In this document: in pieces, positions 35,765 through 45,353 of the stretch | How positions within the stretch are numbered: position 1 is the stretch's first letter | How the letters are laid out: every line of letters begins with the position of its first letter | Assembly (NCBI RefSeq): GCF_030532715.1 | Contig: NZ_JAUNKO010000003.1 | Span: 248,001-312,000 of the forward strand | DNA from: Corynebacterium sp. | Lineage (GTDB): Bacteria; Actinomycetota; Actinomycetes; Mycobacteriales; Mycobacteriaceae | Reading direction: 5' to 3' | DNA length: 64,000 bases | The notes under the pieces: generated by a model | Told to the model about the DNA's origin: nothing | Seen by the model: the letters and a program-made list of their open reading frames with translations, nothing else | Databases searched by the model: none | Program-made: the position numbers and the translations under genes

Positions 35765-38377
35765 ATGCGACTCAAACCGGTCACCTGGAAGGCGATCTGG
35801 GCTGTCGTTGCGGTCATCGTCGTGGCATGCAGCATGCTGGTCGTGCCTAGAGCCACGGCGCAAGAAGCTGGAGCTGACACGACCTCAGCGGCCACAGAGC
35901 AGCAACAAGAGGAATCAACAACCGAGGAGCCGGAATCCGATGCAACGGATTCCGATACAACTGGTGTCAATGAACCAGGTGCTGGTGCGAAAACTCCAAG
36001 TGAGGAACGCGACGGAGCTGAGGATGCTGCGACGCCTCCTGCTGAATTGGTCGAACAGCCCGCGCCGGAAGCCGAGAAGGTTATCCAATTCGGCGAAGTT
36101 CGGGTGACCAACGGTTCGAATAAAGACCCGAATGCCACCTTGAAGCAGTGGCAGCTCGGTGTTTTTGAAGTGGACTGGATGGCGCCCAATGGTGTGACCG
36201 AGGGCCAAAAGTTCTCCATCGTGTACCCCGAAACGTTTACGCTGTACAACTCGGAAGTTTTCCCGTTGTTGGACGAGGGTGGTGTTAAGGGCGGAGAATG
36301 CACCGTCAGCCAGGGCGATCGCTCTATTACCTGTATCCTCAACGGTGCCTTTGTGAATCGCGATGATGTGCACGGCACCCTGCGCACCGAACTGCAGGCC
36401 ACGAAGGCGTTGGAGTCGCGCGAGGTCACTCTGAACCTCAACGGTCAGGCGAAGGTTGCGTTTCTGCCGGGCAACGGTGTTGGCGTCGAGGGCGTTGTGG
36501 ATAAATTCCCCAAGGAACCTCGGAAGTGGGGTTGGTACTCCAGCGTTGGGAACACCGCTACTTGGACCATCAATATTCCTGGCGAAAACCTCGTGAACGC
36601 GCCAGCTACGCTTCACGTGAAGGATTCGCTGCACGGTTACGGCCATAAGTTCAAATCAACGCCGAAGATTTACGAATATGAGGCAGTGGTTGAAGACGGT
36701 GAGCCGACGCTGCCCGAGGCGAACAAACGAACTGCGCTGAGCGGAAACGCAATGAATGTGCAGCATTCGGGCAACACCATCGACTTCGATGTTGAGCCTC
36801 CGAACCCAGAGAAGAAGTGGCGCACCGACCGTTTCTACCGAATTATCTACACCACCGAAACCCATGACGGTAAGTTGGCGCCGGTGCAGCCGGACAACGT
36901 GAAGCCGAACGACCCAGGTGCGGAGAAGTACTTTACGTGGAATGAAGTTTCGGTTACCGGGGTCTCCAAATTCAATGTTGCGACGATTTCTCGCAAGCAA
37001 CGCAGCCTTGGCACGATTACGGGCGTGAAGCGGGGTTCCTACGAGGTGACCAAGAAGGTCACCGGCGTGGACGGCACCCTGATTCCTGCTGATGCGATGT
37101 TCAAGGTCAAGGCGGAAGTGTTTGGTGCGGACGGCAGCAAGCTGGCAACCGAAGAGATCTCCATGCCCGCAAATGGCACTCAAAGTGGCCCGAAGGAGTG
37201 GAAAGCCGGCACCGTAGTGGTGTTGAGCGAGATTGATTTCCCGCAGGTCCCAGGTATCAACTTCACCGATTACCAGTTCAAGCCCGGTGAAGGCACCAAG
37301 AAGGAAGACGTTGAGCTGCTCAACGACGGTAAGTCCATCAAACTGAAGGTGGTTTCCAACGCTAACGTGAAGGTGGAGCTGGAAAACATTGCCGCTGAGC
37401 TGGACACTGACGCCCCGTTCGCGCTGGTGAAGAACACCGCTGGCGTGGACAGCGCCAAGGACAAGGAGTTCTGGTTTAACTACACCTGCCGCGTGCCCGG
37501 CAGCGACATTGTTGCTACTGGCACGATGAGCATCCTCGGCAACGGGGAGGCCAAACTCAGCAAGGAACGGTTCCCGATCGGCGCTATTTGCGATATTGAA
37601 GAGGACGTTAGCAAGGCCGGCATTGAAGGCTACGACCTTGTTGCTCACCCGGTTGACTTCAAGCGCAGCGTTGAAATTACCGCCGAGCCGAACGTGGTAA
37701 AGGCAGAATTTACCAATACGTACGTGCGCATGACCGGTAGCTTGGCGGTGACCAAGAAGATCGACAACGAGCGTGTCGACGCCGTGATGCGCGACGAGGA
37801 ATTCAAGTTCGAAGCTTCCTGGGATAACAACGGCAAGACTGAAAAGCGTGAGTTCACCCTGCGCCCCCGTGACGCATACTCTGACTTCCCGAAGTTGCCG
37901 CTGGGCACGAAGGTGACCATCAAGGAGATCCTTCCAGAGCGTACTCCGTGGGCTACCCCGGTGTTCGAAGGTAACGTTGCGGACGCAGTCCAGGATAACG
38001 GCGACGGTTCCGCCACCGTGACCGTCATGGCTGACGATGCCAAGCTGCTGGTCACCGTGACCAACTCCTTGGAAGATCCGGATAACCCGCCGCTCGGCTG
38101 GCTTGGTTTGCTGGCGTTCAGTCCGTTCCTGTCCGGCGGTTCTTCTGGGTCCTCCGGCTCGAGCAGCAATTCGACGCAGACCACTGCGCCGAGCAAGCCG
38201 AGCGAAGCCCCGAAGGCTGAGAATGGCGCCCAGAACACCGCAACGAACAACGCCACCAATGCTGGTCCGCGGCAGCTGGCTCAGACCGGTGCAAGCGTGA
38301 TTGGGATTGCGGTATTCGCCCTCGCGATTGCAGGCGTAGGTTTGTTCCTCGTTCGCAGGTCTCGTCGAAATTCCTAG
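35765..38377 (+). CDS. sortase-anchored adhesin-like surface protein (LAQTG)
   Basis: 870-residue cell-wall protein. Signal peptide about 1-32 (ending ATA). A long acidic Glu/Thr/Ser stretch (about 35-100), an Ig-like adhesin region (about 105-255) and several beta-rich domains follow. These include the cysteine-bearing DUF5979-type repeats (CRVPGSDIVATG, CDIEEDVS). Then comes a Gly/Ser/Asn/Ala-rich wall-spanning stretch (about 785-835) and the sorting signal LAQTG at 838-842, a hydrophobic helix and RRSRRNS. LAxTG is common for class-C sortase substrates in corynebacteria. No sortase gene is in the window. Paralog of the preceding gene. Confidence 0.85.
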   Translation: MRLKPVTWKAIWAVVAVIVVACSMLVVPRATAQEAGADTTSAATEQQQEESTTEEPESDATDSDTTGVNEPGAGAKTPSEERDGAEDAATPPAELVEQPAPEAEKVIQFGEVRVTNGSNKDPNATLKQWQLGVFEVDWMAPNGVTEGQKFSIVYPETFTLYNSEVFPLLDEGGVKGGECTVSQGDRSITCILNGAFVNRDDVHGTLRTELQATKALESREVTLNLNGQAKVAFLPGNGVGVEGVVDKFPKEPRKWGWYSSVGNTATWTINIPGENLVNAPATLHVKDSLHGYGHKFKSTPKIYEYEAVVEDGEPTLPEANKRTALSGNAMNVQHSGNTIDFDVEPPNPEKKWRTDRFYRIIYTTETHDGKLAPVQPDNVKPNDPGAEKYFTWNEVSVTGVSKFNVATISRKQRSLGTITGVKRGSYEVTKKVTGVDGTLIPADAMFKVKAEVFGADGSKLATEEISMPANGTQSGPKEWKAGTVVVLSEIDFPQVPGINFTDYQFKPGEGTKKEDVELLNDGKSIKLKVVSNANVKVELENIAAELDTDAPFALVKNTAGVDSAKDKEFWFNYTCRVPGSDIVATGTMSILGNGEAKLSKERFPIGAICDIEEDVSKAGIEGYDLVAHPVDFKRSVEITAEPNVVKAEFTNTYVRMTGSLAVTKKIDNERVDAVMRDEEFKFEASWDNNGKTEKREFTLRPRDAYSDFPKLPLGTKVTIKEILPERTPWATPVFEGNVADAVQDNGDGSATVTVMADDAKLLVTVTNSLEDPDNPPLGWLGLLAFSPFLSGGSSGSSGSSSNSTQTTAPSKPSEAPKAENGAQNTATNNATNAGPRQLAQTGASVIGIAVFALAIAGVGLFLVRRSRRNS

Positions 38378-38401
38378 TGCGCAGGCACTACCATAGCTCG
38401 T

Positions 38402-39541
38402 ATGAGCTACTTGAGCGCCCGTAGTCAGGTCCAACCATTTCGGGTCATGCAGATCCTCGCCGCCGCGCAACAGCGGCCGGGATCCATCATGATGTGTGTG
38501 GGACAGCCGACTACGGGCGCTCCGCGCGTTGTGGTCGAGCAAGCCCAGCGCAGCCTCGTTGAGCACCAATTGGGCTACACCGCCACGCTCGGTATTCCGG
38601 AACTGCGGGAACGCATCGCCCGCTGGCACCGCGATACTTACAGTTCGAACACCACTGCACGGAACGTGGTAGTGACTACCGGGTCCTCTGGGGCGTTCGT
38701 GGCGTTGTTCCTTGCAGCCCTCGACCAGGGGGAAGCCATTGCCATGGCGCGTCCCGGATATCCCGCCTACCGCAATACCGTCGAGGCCCTCGGCGCGCGT
38801 ATCGTAGAGCTTCCGTGCGGGCCGAGCAATCGTTTTCAGCCGACTGTGGCGCAACTGGAGGCGCTTCCGGAAGCGCCCCGCGCGCTGATCGTAACCAGCC
38901 CGAATAATCCCACCGGCACGATTATTGATGCGGAAGTACTGCAAGGAATCGCGCGGTGGTGTGAGGCACACGGCTGCCTGTTGATTTCCGACGAAATCTA
39001 CCACGGCATCAGCTACGGCAGGCCCTGCGTCACCGCCCGAAACTTTTCCGACGAGGCCGTCGTTGTGGGCAGCTTGAGCAAGTTCTTCTCCATGACGGGC
39101 TGGCGCCTCGGCTGGCTTATCGTTCCCGAATACTTGCTTGAACCGTTGGAGAATTTGCAGGCGAACCTGGCGTTGTGCCCGCCCGCGATATCCCAATACG
39201 CCGCCTTGGCAGCGTTTGACGACGCCGCCTTGGCCGAGGTTCGCGGGCACGTTGCGCGGTACGCGGCGTCGAGAAGCATGTTGCTGGAACGGCTCCCGCA
39301 ACTTGGGTTCAATCACTTTGCTCCGCCCGACGGTGGGTTCTACCTGTATGTGGACGTCTCGCACCTAACGAACGATTCGGAAGCCTGGTGCCGTGAGGTG
39401 CTGGAAACCACCGGTGTGGCGTTCGCACCGGGCGTGGACTTCGACCCCGTCGACGGGCACAAGTACATTCGAATCAGCTTTTGCTTGGACACTGCGCAGG
39501 TCGCCCAGGCGTGCGAACGGATCGCGGAGTTCTTACGCTGA
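38402..39541 (+). CDS. PLP-dependent class I/II aminotransferase
   Basis: Aspartate-aminotransferase fold enzyme, 379 residues. NNPTG in TSPNNPTGTII near 162-172, SDEIYHGI near 198-205, and the PLP-binding Lys in SLSKFFSMTGWRLGW near 225-239. The C-terminal Arg-containing FIRISF-like segment (KYIRISFC) binds the substrate carboxylate. A gene of this type sits beside the purine genes in C. glutamicum too. The amino donor and acceptor cannot be told. Confidence 0.88.
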   Translation: MSYLSARSQVQPFRVMQILAAAQQRPGSIMMCVGQPTTGAPRVVVEQAQRSLVEHQLGYTATLGIPELRERIARWHRDTYSSNTTARNVVVTTGSSGAFVALFLAALDQGEAIAMARPGYPAYRNTVEALGARIVELPCGPSNRFQPTVAQLEALPEAPRALIVTSPNNPTGTIIDAEVLQGIARWCEAHGCLLISDEIYHGISYGRPCVTARNFSDEAVVVGSLSKFFSMTGWRLGWLIVPEYLLEPLENLQANLALCPPAISQYAALAAFDDAALAEVRGHVARYAASRSMLLERLPQLGFNHFAPPDGGFYLYVDVSHLTNDSEAWCREVLETTGVAFAPGVDFDPVDGHKYIRISFCLDTAQVAQACERIAEFLR

Positions 39542-39670
39542 GGTCCCGAAACTTCAACGTTTCGTCGCGTTGCGCTAGGTTGCGGGCCGGTGATGCTGAG
39601 CGTTGCCTTGTACGTGCATTGGAAATGCCGAAAGAGCAGTGTAGGAACGTAACGCGCAACAGATTCGTGC

Positions 39671-39676
39671 GATAAT
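39671..39676 (+). promoter_or_regulatory. candidate -10 for leaderless purB
   Basis: GATAAT ends six bases before the purB GTG; no ribosome site. Confidence 0.5.
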
Positions 39677-39682
39677 TCTGGT

Positions 39683-41113
39683 GTGGCTGTAACCAACAAA
39701 ATCGCGAATGTTCTGTCCAACCGTTACGCTTCGGAAGAGCTCAACAGTTTCTGGAGTGCGGAATCGAAAATTATCCTGGAGCGGCAGCTGTGGATCGCCG
39801 TGATGAAAGCCCAGAAAGACCTTGGGGTGGATATCCCGGCCGACGCCATCGAGGCATATGAGGCTGTGGTTGACCATGTGGACCTGGATTCGATTGCAGC
39901 GCGGGAGCGGGTGACTCGGCACGACGTGAAGGCGCGGATTGAGGAATTCAATGCGCTCGCTGGGCACGAGCATATTCACAAGGGGATGACCAGCCGCGAT
40001 TTGACGGAGAATGTGGAGCAGCTTCAGATACTCCGCTCATTAGAACTCATTCGTGATAAAGCCGTTGCTGTGGTGGCGCGCATTGGCGAGCGTGCGGCTC
40101 AATATCAAACGGAGGTGATGGCTGGCCGGTCGCACAATGTTGCGGCGCAGGCGACGACGTTGGGGAAGCGCTTTGCTAGTGCCGCTGATGAAATGCTGGT
40201 GGCTATCGAACGTGTGGAGGAGTTGCTCGGCCGGTACCCGCTGCGTGGCATTAAGGGGCCGATGGGCACGTCTCAGGACATGCTGGATTTGATGGGTGGC
40301 AACGAGATCAAGCTTGCGTCGCTGGAAACTCGCATCGCCGATCACCTTGGATTCCACCGCGTGTTCGATTCTGTGGGTCAGGTGTATCCGCGTTCGCTGG
40401 ATTTCGACGCCGTGTCTGCGCTCGTGCAATTAGGCGCGGGTCCGTCGTCGTTGGCTACGACGATCCGGTTGATGGCGGGCAATGAGATTGTCACGGAAGG
40501 GTTTAAGGAGGGCCAGGTCGGGTCTTCTGCGATGCCCCATAAGATGAACGCTCGTTCCTGTGAACGCGTGTGCGGTTTGCAGGTGGTGTTGCGCGGTTAT
40601 CTCACCATGGTCGCGGATCTTTCCGGCCAGCAGTGGAACGAGGGGGACGTGTTCTGTTCGGTGGTTCGCCGCGTCGCCTTGCCGGATGCCTTTTTTGCCA
40701 TCGATGGGATGTTTGAAACTTTCCTGACGGTGTTGGCTGAGTTTGGTGCGTTTCCCGCGATGATTTCGCGCGAATTGGAACGTTATCTGCCATTTTTGGC
40801 TACCACCCGCATTCTCATGGCGGCGGTGCGCGCCGGCGTGGGACGCGAAACTGCTCACGAGGCAATTAAGGAAAACGCTGTTGCCGTGGCATTGAATATG
40901 CGTGAACAGGGCGCGGAGCAGGACTTGATTGAACGTTTGGCCAAGGACAAGCGCATCCCGTTGAATGCGGCCCAGTTGCAGGAGGCCCTCGCTGATCGGC
41001 ATGCGTTTATTGGTGCTGCGGAATCTCAAACTGCGCGGGTGATTACTCGGATTCAGGAGTTGGTGTATCGGCATCCGGAGGCCGCCGAGTATAAGCCTGG
41101 CGATATCCTGTAG
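39683..41113 (+). CDS. purB: adenylosuccinate lyase
   Basis: Cleaves SAICAR and adenylosuccinate, releasing fumarate, in purine synthesis. GTG start at 39683, 476 residues. Family signature GSSAMPHKMN near 281-290 with the catalytic serine loop, and TSRDLTENVEQ near 101-111. Full length. The next pur gene is 230 bases downstream with its own promoter. Confidence 0.95.
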   Translation: MAVTNKIANVLSNRYASEELNSFWSAESKIILERQLWIAVMKAQKDLGVDIPADAIEAYEAVVDHVDLDSIAARERVTRHDVKARIEEFNALAGHEHIHKGMTSRDLTENVEQLQILRSLELIRDKAVAVVARIGERAAQYQTEVMAGRSHNVAAQATTLGKRFASAADEMLVAIERVEELLGRYPLRGIKGPMGTSQDMLDLMGGNEIKLASLETRIADHLGFHRVFDSVGQVYPRSLDFDAVSALVQLGAGPSSLATTIRLMAGNEIVTEGFKEGQVGSSAMPHKMNARSCERVCGLQVVLRGYLTMVADLSGQQWNEGDVFCSVVRRVALPDAFFAIDGMFETFLTVLAEFGAFPAMISRELERYLPFLATTRILMAAVRAGVGRETAHEAIKENAVAVALNMREQGAEQDLIERLAKDKRIPLNAAQLQEALADRHAFIGAAESQTARVITRIQELVYRHPEAAEYKPGDIL

Positions 41114-41305
41114 TCGGGTGTGGCGTGTGCGGCGCGGTAGTGACCAGCACCATACCCTACGAAAGGGGTGAGCTGCGCACGGTGAACTCGGTAGTTCGCG
41201 GCCGTTTTCCTTGGGTTTCGCGCTCGCTTGGGGTGGCTGTGTGTGCTGCGGGGACGGTGGCGAATTTGCTGGTGTGAGTGTTTGGCTTGTTGTGTTTGAA
41301 ACCGA

Positions 41306-41335
41306 ATGACATTGGGGGACGCCGCGGACTAGAAT
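41306..41335 (+). promoter_or_regulatory. purC promoter, probably leaderless
   Basis: -35 ATGACA (41306-41311, one change from TTGACA), 18-bp spacer, -10 TAGAAT (41330-41335). The ATG follows nine bases after the -10 with no ribosome site, so the transcript should begin at or just before the start codon. Confidence 0.65.
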
Positions 41336-41343
41336 CTTTTCCT

Positions 41344-42237
41344 ATGCGTCCAGAATTGTCCTCGTACAACCACCTTTCTGCAGGTAAGGTTCGCGAGATT
41401 TATGAAATCGACGATGAAACACTCCTCATGGTGGTTTCAGATCGAATCTCGGCTTTTGATCACATTTTGGAAACCGAGATTCCAGACAAGGGTCGTGTCC
41501 TTACCGCGATGAGCATGTTCTTTTTTGACACGATCGATTTCCCCAATCATCTTGCCGGCCCGATTGATGATCCGCGCATCCCCGAGGAGGTGCTGGGTCG
41601 GGCGATGGTGTGCAAGAAACTGGACATGGTGCCGTTTGAGTGTGTTGCGCGGGGTTACCTTACTGGTTCGGGCTTGCTCGAATACAAGGAAACTGGCACG
41701 GTGTGCGGGGTGGAGCTGCCGGAGGGTCTGCGTGAGGCTTCGAAACTTGCGGAGCCGATTTTTACGCCCGCGCGCAAGGCGGAACTCGGCGCTCACGATG
41801 AGAACGTGGATTTCGACGTCGTGGTGGAAAAGCTTGGCGAGGCCCGTGCGGAAGAATTGCGCACGGCGACGCTGGAAATTTACGCTCAAGCTGCGGAGAT
41901 GGCGCTGGAGCACGGGCTTATTTTGGCGGATACCAAATTTGAATTCGGGCTTGATAGCGATGGCACACTAGTGCTGGCCGATGAGGTGCTTACTCCGGAT
42001 TCTTCCCGATATTGGCCTGCAGATGGGTACGCGGAGGGACGTACTCAGCCAAGTTTTGATAAGCAATATGTGCGGAATTGGCTGTTGAGCTCAAAATCCG
42101 GGTGGGATAAAAACGGCGCAACCCCGCCGCCTCCGTTGCCTGGCGCGGTAGTGGAAGCTACTCGTGAACGCTATTTGGAAGCGTATGAACGCATTTCAGG
42201 CAAAAAGTTTTCGGAATGGATTGGGTGTTGCGTATAG
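41344..42237 (+). CDS. purC: SAICAR synthase
   Basis: Phosphoribosylaminoimidazole-succinocarboxamide synthase: CAIR + aspartate + ATP -> SAICAR, the substrate of PurB. 297 residues from the ATG at 41344. [10 protein letters not shown] near 13-22, [10 protein letters not shown] near 31-40, [10 protein letters not shown] near 101-110 and [14 protein letters not shown] near 211-224 are conserved. A longer upstream frame runs through the promoter and was rejected. Confidence 0.95.
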   Translation: MRPELSSYNHLSAGKVREIYEIDDETLLMVVSDRISAFDHILETEIPDKGRVLTAMSMFFFDTIDFPNHLAGPIDDPRIPEEVLGRAMVCKKLDMVPFECVARGYLTGSGLLEYKETGTVCGVELPEGLREASKLAEPIFTPARKAELGAHDENVDFDVVVEKLGEARAEELRTATLEIYAQAAEMALEHGLILADTKFEFGLDSDGTLVLADEVLTPDSSRYWPADGYAEGRTQPSFDKQYVRNWLLSSKSGWDKNGATPPPPLPGAVVEATRERYLEAYERISGKKFSEWIGCCV

Positions 42238-42254
42238 CGCACTAATCATGTGAT

Positions 42255-42287
42255 TGCCCTGCAGGTGTACTGCGGGGCATTATTTTT
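42255..42287 (+). terminator. intrinsic terminator after purC
   Basis: 10-bp stem TGCCCTGCAG/CTGCGGGGCA (one G-U pair, 5-base loop) followed by TTATTTTT. Classic rho-independent form. Confidence 0.9.
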
Positions 42288-42302
42288 GCCCAAAAGAGCT
42301 TG

Positions 42303-42321
42303 CCAGGAAAGCCTATCCTTA
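42303..42321 (+). promoter_or_regulatory. candidate DtxR-like box upstream of siderophore ABC operon
   Basis: CCAGGAAAGCCTATCCTTA matches the DtxR consensus at about 13 of 19 positions, 61 bases before the start codon. Weaker than the efeU box but well placed for iron control. Confidence 0.45.
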
Positions 42322-42382
42322 CTACTATTCATGGTGGTCAATCGAACGGCCGAGTGAAAGATCAACCGTACGGAGGGTACGC

Positions 42383-43537
42383 ATGCTCAAAAGAGTAGCT
42401 GCGCTTGTCGTGTGTGCTTGCACAGCGTTAAGTGCTTGTAGTTCACCGAATTCAGACAGTGAAACTCAAACAGCCAGTGCAAGTGGCGCCGTGGTGGTCA
42501 CTGACGTGCTGGGACGTAAGGTCGAATTCGATGCCCCGCCGGAGCGCATTATTCTCGGTGAAGGCCGCGGCGTGTTCGCTACCGCCATCCTGGACAAGGA
42601 CAACCCGTTGGACCGCGTTGTTGCCATCGGCAACGACTTGGCAAACGCCGCACCCAGCTACCGGGAAAAACTCGTCGAAGCCATACCGGCTGCTAAAGAT
42701 ATCCCCGAGATTGGTGGTCTAGCCAAGGGCGACGTCACCGTAGAAAACCTGCTTTCCTATAACCCTGACGTGGTGGTGATTACGGCAGATCATCACGACT
42801 CAATTTCCAATACGGGAATGTTGGCGCAAATGGAGGAAGCCGGTCTGAAATACGTGGTTACTGATTTCCGCCAGCATCCGCTAGAGAACACCACCAAATC
42901 CATGGAGGCGTTTGGCGCGTTGCTCGGCAAAGAGGAGCAAGCTAAGGAGTTCAATCAGGAATGGACCAACACCGTCGACAAGGTTACTGAGCGCACCGCA
43001 AAGGTTTCGCACCGGCCGAAAACTCTGCTGTGGCGTGCTGCCGGTTTGAAGGATTGCTGCGCGACTGTGAAGGATTCCAATCTCGGTGAGCTGGTCAACC
43101 TCGCGGGCGGCGACAACCTCGGCGACCATATTCTCACTGGCGACGAAGGCGATATCACTGCGGAGAAGGTCGTCGCTGAACAGCCAGAGGTGATTATTGC
43201 TACGGGCGGCTCTTGGGCCCCGAAAAAGGACAAGCCGGAGGTATTGCCACACGTTGAACTCGGTTATGCGGCAACCGAACAACAGGCTGAAAAGACCTTG
43301 CAAGGGTTGCTTGCCACCCCCGGTTTCGATCAACTCGACAGCGATATGTACGCGGTCTGGCACCAGTTTTACGATTCCCCGTTTAACTATCTCGTGCTGG
43401 AACAATTCGCCGTGTGGTTGCAGCCGGAACTATTCCAAGATTTCACCCCAGAAGAGGACTTTGTAAAGGCACACGAGCAGTACGTCCCGTTCTCGGCAAG
43501 CGGCGTGTTCTTTGTCTCGAATCCTGACAACAAATGA
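42383..43537 (+). CDS. iron-siderophore ABC transporter substrate-binding lipoprotein
   Basis: Extracellular receptor of a FecBCD-type importer. ATG at 42383 with GGAGGG upstream; 384 residues. Signal peptide with lipobox LSAC (Cys21). The TroA-like fold of cluster 8 proteins is indicated by TDVLGRKVEFDAPPERIIL near 34-52 and YNPDVVVITAD near 128. A DCCA pair of adjacent cysteines (near 229) is unusual. Stop overlaps the permease start by four bases. The siderophore or haem ligand is not identifiable. Confidence 0.88.
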   Translation: MLKRVAALVVCACTALSACSSPNSDSETQTASASGAVVVTDVLGRKVEFDAPPERIILGEGRGVFATAILDKDNPLDRVVAIGNDLANAAPSYREKLVEAIPAAKDIPEIGGLAKGDVTVENLLSYNPDVVVITADHHDSISNTGMLAQMEEAGLKYVVTDFRQHPLENTTKSMEAFGALLGKEEQAKEFNQEWTNTVDKVTERTAKVSHRPKTLLWRAAGLKDCCATVKDSNLGELVNLAGGDNLGDHILTGDEGDITAEKVVAEQPEVIIATGGSWAPKKDKPEVLPHVELGYAATEQQAEKTLQGLLATPGFDQLDSDMYAVWHQFYDSPFNYLVLEQFAVWLQPELFQDFTPEEDFVKAHEQYVPFSASGVFFVSNPDNK

Positions 43538-44631
43538 CACAGCACATTGAGGTGACCGCTTCCGCAAGCACTACCGAGCCTACGTCGGAGGCGGTTGCAC
43601 AGATCGTCGCGGACCACAAACGCACCGTTGTTTGGCGCTTCGCCATTATTTTCGCCTTGTTGGTTGCCGCGGTGATTGCGTTCGTGGTGAGCACCATTGT
43701 GGGCCCCGTGGACCTAAGCGTCCGCGACGTGGTGGTTGGGATTATCGATCCCCAATCGTTGAGTAGCCGTGATTACACCGTGCTGTGGCGACTGCGCTTG
43801 CCCATGTCGGTGATGGCGCTGCTTGTGGGCATGGCGTTGGCTTTGGCTGGCGCGCAGATGCAAACCATCCTGGGCAATCCGCTTGCCGAACCGTTTACGC
43901 TTGGCATTTCGGCAGCCGCGGCGTTTGGCGGGGCGGCGGCGATTGCGCTTGGTTGGACCGTGATTAGTCAGCCGCAATTCAATTTGGCTGCCACTGCTTG
44001 GGCTGCTGCGATGCTGGCCACGACGATGATCGTTGTTGCCGCAGTGGTGCGTGGCGCCTCCGCCGAAACCATGATCCTCCTCGGGATTGGGCTGGTGTTT
44101 CTGTTCCAGGCGCTGCTGGCGCTGATTCAGTACCGCGCCACCACCGAGGCGTTACAGCAGATCGTGTTTTGGACCATGGGTTCGCTGACTCGCGCGACGT
44201 GGATTGCAAACGGCGTGATTGGTGCGTCGTTGTTGTTGGCGGTGCCGTTGTTTATGGTGCTGTCGTGGCAGCTCACCGCGCTCCGGCTTGGCGACGCCCG
44301 CGCCCGCGCGCTCGGCGTCAACGTGACACGTTTGCGGGTGGTGGTGCTCATAGTGGTTTCGCTGCTGGCTGCCACCGCCGTGGCATTCTGCGGAATCATT
44401 GGATTTGTGGGCTTGGTTGGCCCCCATGTGGCGCGCATGCTCGTGGGTGAGGATCAACGTTATTTCATGCCTGCTTCCATGGCTGCGGGTGCCCTGATGC
44501 TCTCTGCTTCCCACGCCGCGAGTTTGTTGATTATCCCCGGGCTGGCGATGCCCATTGGCATTATCACCGCGCTTATTGGGGTGCCGTTCTTTATCGTGAT
44601 CGTCATGGCCGGGAGGAGGGCGCTATGGTGA
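43534..44631 (+). CDS. iron-siderophore ABC transporter permease (FecCD)
   Basis: Membrane channel of the importer, 365 residues with a hydrophilic N-terminal arm of about 45 residues and nine or ten helices. Conserved PLAEPFTLGISAAAAFGGA near 114-132 and GFVGLVGPHVARMLVGEDQR near 290-309 (the ATPase-contact loop). Only one permease gene is present, so it likely acts as a homodimer. Confidence 0.92.
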   Translation: MTQHIEVTASASTTEPTSEAVAQIVADHKRTVVWRFAIIFALLVAAVIAFVVSTIVGPVDLSVRDVVVGIIDPQSLSSRDYTVLWRLRLPMSVMALLVGMALALAGAQMQTILGNPLAEPFTLGISAAAAFGGAAAIALGWTVISQPQFNLAATAWAAAMLATTMIVVAAVVRGASAETMILLGIGLVFLFQALLALIQYRATTEALQQIVFWTMGSLTRATWIANGVIGASLLLAVPLFMVLSWQLTALRLGDARARALGVNVTRLRVVVLIVVSLLAATAVAFCGIIGFVGLVGPHVARMLVGEDQRYFMPASMAAGALMLSASHAASLLIIPGLAMPIGIITALIGVPFFIVIVMAGRRALW

Positions 44632-45353
44632 CCGCCACAGATACGGTTAGCACGTTGGTGATCGAAAACGTTTCCGCTAGCTACGGTCGGAAGAAAGTGC
44701 TGGATAATTTCTGCACCTCGCGCCCGATTGTCGGCGGGCACGTGACCGGCCTGTTGGGCCCCAACGCCTCCGGCAAATCCACCCTCATTCGAACGCTAGT
44801 GGGAACGAATCGGGAGATAGGGTACGTGCCGCAGGAGATCCCGGATACCGCGGCATTGTCCGCGCTCGAGACGGTGCTGGTGGGTGCGCGGCGGGCGGGT
44901 GCGGAACACCCGGTGCAGGCCGCGGCGTCGACACTCGCGGAGTTGGGCGTGGGGCACGTGGCGGGACGCTACTTGCGTGAATTGTCTGGCGGGCAACGGC
45001 AACTCGTGGCGGTTGCCCAGATGCTCGTTGCGCAACCGCAGCTGATGCTTCTCGACGAGCCGACCTCGGCGCTGGATTTGCACCGTCAATTGTTCCTACT
45101 CGCATTGCTGCAACGAAAAACGGCGGAACAGGGTGCGGTGGCGCTCGTAGCCATCCATGACATCAACCTTGCCGCACGAATGTGCGCAGAGCTTGTGGTG
45201 ATGCGAAACGGTGAGCTCGTCACGCAGGGGCCGCCACGGGAGGTAATCACGCCCGAACTATTGCGCGACGTGTACCGCGTCGAAGCGGAGGTCTTGTGCC
45301 ACGGCGATGTGCCAGTGGTGACGCCGCTGGGTACCATCGGGATGCATGACTGA
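44625..45353 (+). CDS. iron-siderophore ABC transporter ATP-binding protein
   Basis: ATPase of the same importer, 242 residues, overlapping the permease by seven bases. Walker A GPNASGKST near 44-52, signature LSGGQRQLV near 120-128, Walker B LMLLDEPTSALD near 141-152. Its stop overlaps the oligopeptidase start by eight bases, an unexpectedly tight link to that gene. Confidence 0.92.
   Translation: MVTATDTVSTLVIENVSASYGRKKVLDNFCTSRPIVGGHVTGLLGPNASGKSTLIRTLVGTNREIGYVPQEIPDTAALSALETVLVGARRAGAEHPVQAAASTLAELGVGHVAGRYLRELSGGQRQLVAVAQMLVAQPQLMLLDEPTSALDLHRQLFLLALLQRKTAEQGAVALVAIHDINLAARMCAELVVMRNGELVTQGPPREVITPELLRDVYRVEAEVLCHGDVPVVTPLGTIGMHD

Noticed and set aside
36656..39364. Very long open frame of about 902 codons on the minus strand opposite the surface protein and aminotransferase genes
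   Set aside because: It lies antisense to two well-supported genes in GC-rich sequence, has no ribosome site, and its product looks like a composition-driven shadow.
45346..45353. Frameshift between the ABC ATPase and oligopeptidase genes
   Set aside because: The eight-base overlap is a normal tight gene junction; both proteins are complete.
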